Assembly: GCA_963745915.1 (NCBI GenBank)
Contig: CAVUZA010000002.1
Span: 1,364,001-1,428,000 of the forward strand
Direction of reading: 5' to 3'
Origin: VRUE01 sp963745915
Lineage (GTDB): Bacteria > Actinomycetota > Thermoleophilia > Solirubrobacterales > 70-9
DNA length: 64,000 nt
A model generated the notes under the pieces. That model was not told where the DNA came from. It saw only the letters and a list, made by a program, of their open reading frames with translations, and did not search any database. This document shows, one piece after another, positions 62,713 to 64,000 of the stretch (position 1 is its first letter; each line of letters begins with the position of its first letter). The position numbers were made by a program, and so were the translations under genes.

Positions 62713-63177
62713 GTGCGGGTGCATCTCCTCGAGCGCAGCCAGCGCGTCCCGGTGCCCCCGGAGCGCGCCTTCGCCTTCTACGCCGACGCCGGCAACCTCG
62801 AGCCGCTGACGCCGCCCTGGCTGCACTTCGAGCTGACCACCCCGGGCCGGATCGAGATGGCGGCCGGGGCGCTGCTCGAGTACCGGCTGAAGCTGCACCG
62901 GGTGCCGGTCCGCTGGCAGACGAGGATCGAGAGCTGGGAGCCGCCGCACCGCTTCGTCGACGTGCAGCTGCGCGGGCCCTACTCGCTCTGGGAGCACACC
63001 CACACCTTCGAGCCGGCCGGCGAGGGCGAGACGATCATCCGCGACCGCGTCCGCTACGCGATCCCGTTCGGGCCGCTCGGCAGCCTCGCCGACCGCCTCT
63101 TCGTCCGCCGCGACCTGCGGCGCATCTTCGACTTCCGCGCCGCCGCCGTGGCCGAGCTGATCGAGGGCCGGCCCTAG
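62713..63177 (+). CDS. SRPBCC (START-like) family protein
   Basis: The 154-residue protein folds as a lipid-binding START/Bet v1-like cavity. It starts GTG 62713 (VRVHLLERSQRVPVPPERAFAFYADAGNLEPLTPPWLHFEL), with PHRFVDVQLRGPYSLWEHTHTFEPAGEGETIIRDRVRYAIPFG. An earlier GTG at 62653 would run through the SDR start. It is divergent from an SDR, a pairing seen in other actinobacteria. Ligand unknown. Confidence 0.88.
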   Translation: MRVHLLERSQRVPVPPERAFAFYADAGNLEPLTPPWLHFELTTPGRIEMAAGALLEYRLKLHRVPVRWQTRIESWEPPHRFVDVQLRGPYSLWEHTHTFEPAGEGETIIRDRVRYAIPFGPLGSLADRLFVRRDLRRIFDFRAAAVAELIEGRP

Positions 63178-63776
63178 ACCTCGAGCCAGGTGCCCTTGGG
63201 GCCGAGGTTGCGGACCGGGGTCGCCCCGACCGCGCTCTCGCAGCCCCACGACTCGTGGATGTGGCCGCAGACGGCGAGCCGCGGGGACTTCGCTTCGATC
63301 GCGCCCAGCAGCGCCGGGCTGCCGAAGTGATCGCCGGCGCCGTTGGCGTCGCAGTGGCCCCGGGGCGGCGAGTGCAGGACGAGGACCGCGCCCTCCGGGC
63401 AGCCGGCCAGCATCGCGCCCGCCGCCTCGTCGTCGAGGTCGAAGCTCCACTCCCAGGGGGTGACCGGGACGCCGGCGCCGAGGCCGAAGAACTCGACCCC
63501 GCCGATCGTCGTCCCCTCGCCGTGCAGGACGGTGGCGGCGGGCCAGCCGGCGGCCGCCTCGCGCAGCGCCTCGTCGGTCTCGTTGTTGCCGGGCACCAGC
63601 ACGGTCGGCGCCTCGATCGCCGCCAGGGCGCCGATCGTCTCGTCCAGCCCCTCGTGCACCGAGGCGAAGTCGCCGGCGCCGATCACCGCGTCGGCCTCGG
63701 CCGCCATCGCGACCAGCTCGGCCGCCTGGCCGAGGTCGCGGTGCAGGTCGCTGAAGGCGAGCAGCTTCATCGGCAC
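63174..63776 (-). CDS. Metallophosphoesterase
   Basis: This 200-residue calcineurin-like phosphoesterase has all metal-binding motifs: FSDLHRD, IGAGDFAS, VPGNNETDE, VLHSPPRGH and CGHIHESWG. It hydrolyses phosphodiesters or monoesters with two metal ions. It starts MPMKLL or MKLL. Four bases overlap the convergent SRPBCC gene end. Confidence 0.9.
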   Translation of the reverse strand: MPMKLLAFSDLHRDLGQAAELVAMAAEADAVIGAGDFASVHEGLDETIGALAAIEAPTVLVPGNNETDEALREAAAGWPAATVLHGEGTTIGGVEFFGLGAGVPVTPWEWSFDLDDEAAGAMLAGCPEGAVLVLHSPPRGHCDANGAGDHFGSPALLGAIEAKSPRLAVCGHIHESWGCESAVGATPVRNLGPKGTWLEV

Positions 63777-63841
63777 GACAAGTTAGCCGACTCCCGCGCC
63801 GAAGCCCGGCGGGCGGGCGGTCGGCGGCCCCGGCCCGGCGA

Positions 63842-64000
63842 TCAGGCCTCGGCCGCCGCCGGCCGCCGCCGCGGCAGCCGTTCGCGCCAGCGCCGCGCCG
63901 GCTCCTCCTCGGCCTTGAGGTCGAGGTCGAAGTAGAGCAGGGTGCGGCCGATCGCGACGAAGGGGACGAGCAGGGCGAAGACGAGGGCGCCGATCGCGTT
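63842..64000 (-). CDS. C-terminal end of a membrane protein
   Basis: The last 52 codons are visible: a membrane span NAIGALVFALLVPFVAIGRT followed by LLYFDLDLKAEEEPARRWRE and a basic tail. The YFDL ending resembles the membrane domain of glycerophosphodiester-phosphodiesterase-linked proteins. The rest is beyond the right edge. Confidence 0.6.
   Translation of the reverse strand, partial: NAIGALVFALLVPFVAIGRTLLYFDLDLKAEEEPARRWRERLPRRRPAAAEA

Overview
The window is high-GC actinobacterial DNA. A type-E succinate dehydrogenase (A-B-HdrB-like order), an NADP-isocitrate dehydrogenase / malate dehydrogenase pair, several MMPL exporters with TetR regulators, PucR and AT-hook regulators, and a long secreted Ig-like protein together suggest a Thermoleophilia / Solirubrobacterales relative. 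That placement is inferred from gene content and GC, not from a marker-gene tree.

Layout. 1-4.2 kb: sdhA, a frameshifted sdhB and the start of a CCG-domain subunit (all minus), divergent from a site-2 protease. 4.2-12.3 kb: TetR/giant MMPL pair with two matching operators, AidB-like acyl-CoA dehydrogenase, icd-mdh and a strong terminator. 12.3-20.8 kb: AT-hook protein, desaturase/PucR divergent pair, fatty acid hydroxylase, Hsp20-Lon, GT39-like glycosyltransferase. 20.8-38.6 kb: TetR-MMPL, amidase, diiron-SCP2 protein, a nuclease-like DUF559 gene bounded by palindromic repeats, acyl-CoA ligase, FKBP lipoprotein, Mrp ATPase, secreted protein, cyclophilin, another MMPL, ArsR/DUF2892 and a K+ channel. 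39.4-41.9 kb: a lower-GC, decayed accessory patch (HicB-like gene, unknown genes, two copies of a gene tail) beside tRNA-Ser(UGA). 42-50.2 kb: MFS, sugar-lactone oxidase (frameshifted), aldolase-like PLP enzyme, tRNA-Ser(GCU), P450, pyruvate kinase, enoyl-CoA hydratase, thioesterase. 50.8-59 kb: a genomic island beginning at tRNA-Arg(ACG), with a decayed tyrosine integrase, a RES/Xre toxin-antitoxin pair, a ubiquitin-like conjugation operon (49-residue Pro/His-rich peptide, E2-E1 fusion, JAB peptidase), an IS1380-type insertion with 5-bp target duplication, and decayed nucleotidyltransferase/winged-helix genes. 59-64 kb: a degenerate GGDEF protein, hydrolase, GST-like, SDR, SRPBCC and metallophosphoesterase genes.

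Three signals stand out. (1) The E2-E1/JAB operon has no recognisable ubiquitin-like protein or CD-NTase; its only small partner is a disordered peptide ending in glycine. (2) The window is full of long inverted repeats. One 52-bp palindrome occurs in the same reading frame inside two unrelated genes (sdhB and a glycosyltransferase), and two other palindromes sit in frame inside MMPL transporters. A pair of palindromes brackets a nuclease-like gene so exactly that its start and stop codons lie in their loops. (3) The three frameshifts in otherwise normal housekeeping-type genes are all a single extra base in the middle of CAGCTG.

All calls rest on reading the sequence; no database search was run. 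Start codons were chosen from ribosome binding sites, overlaps and family N-termini.
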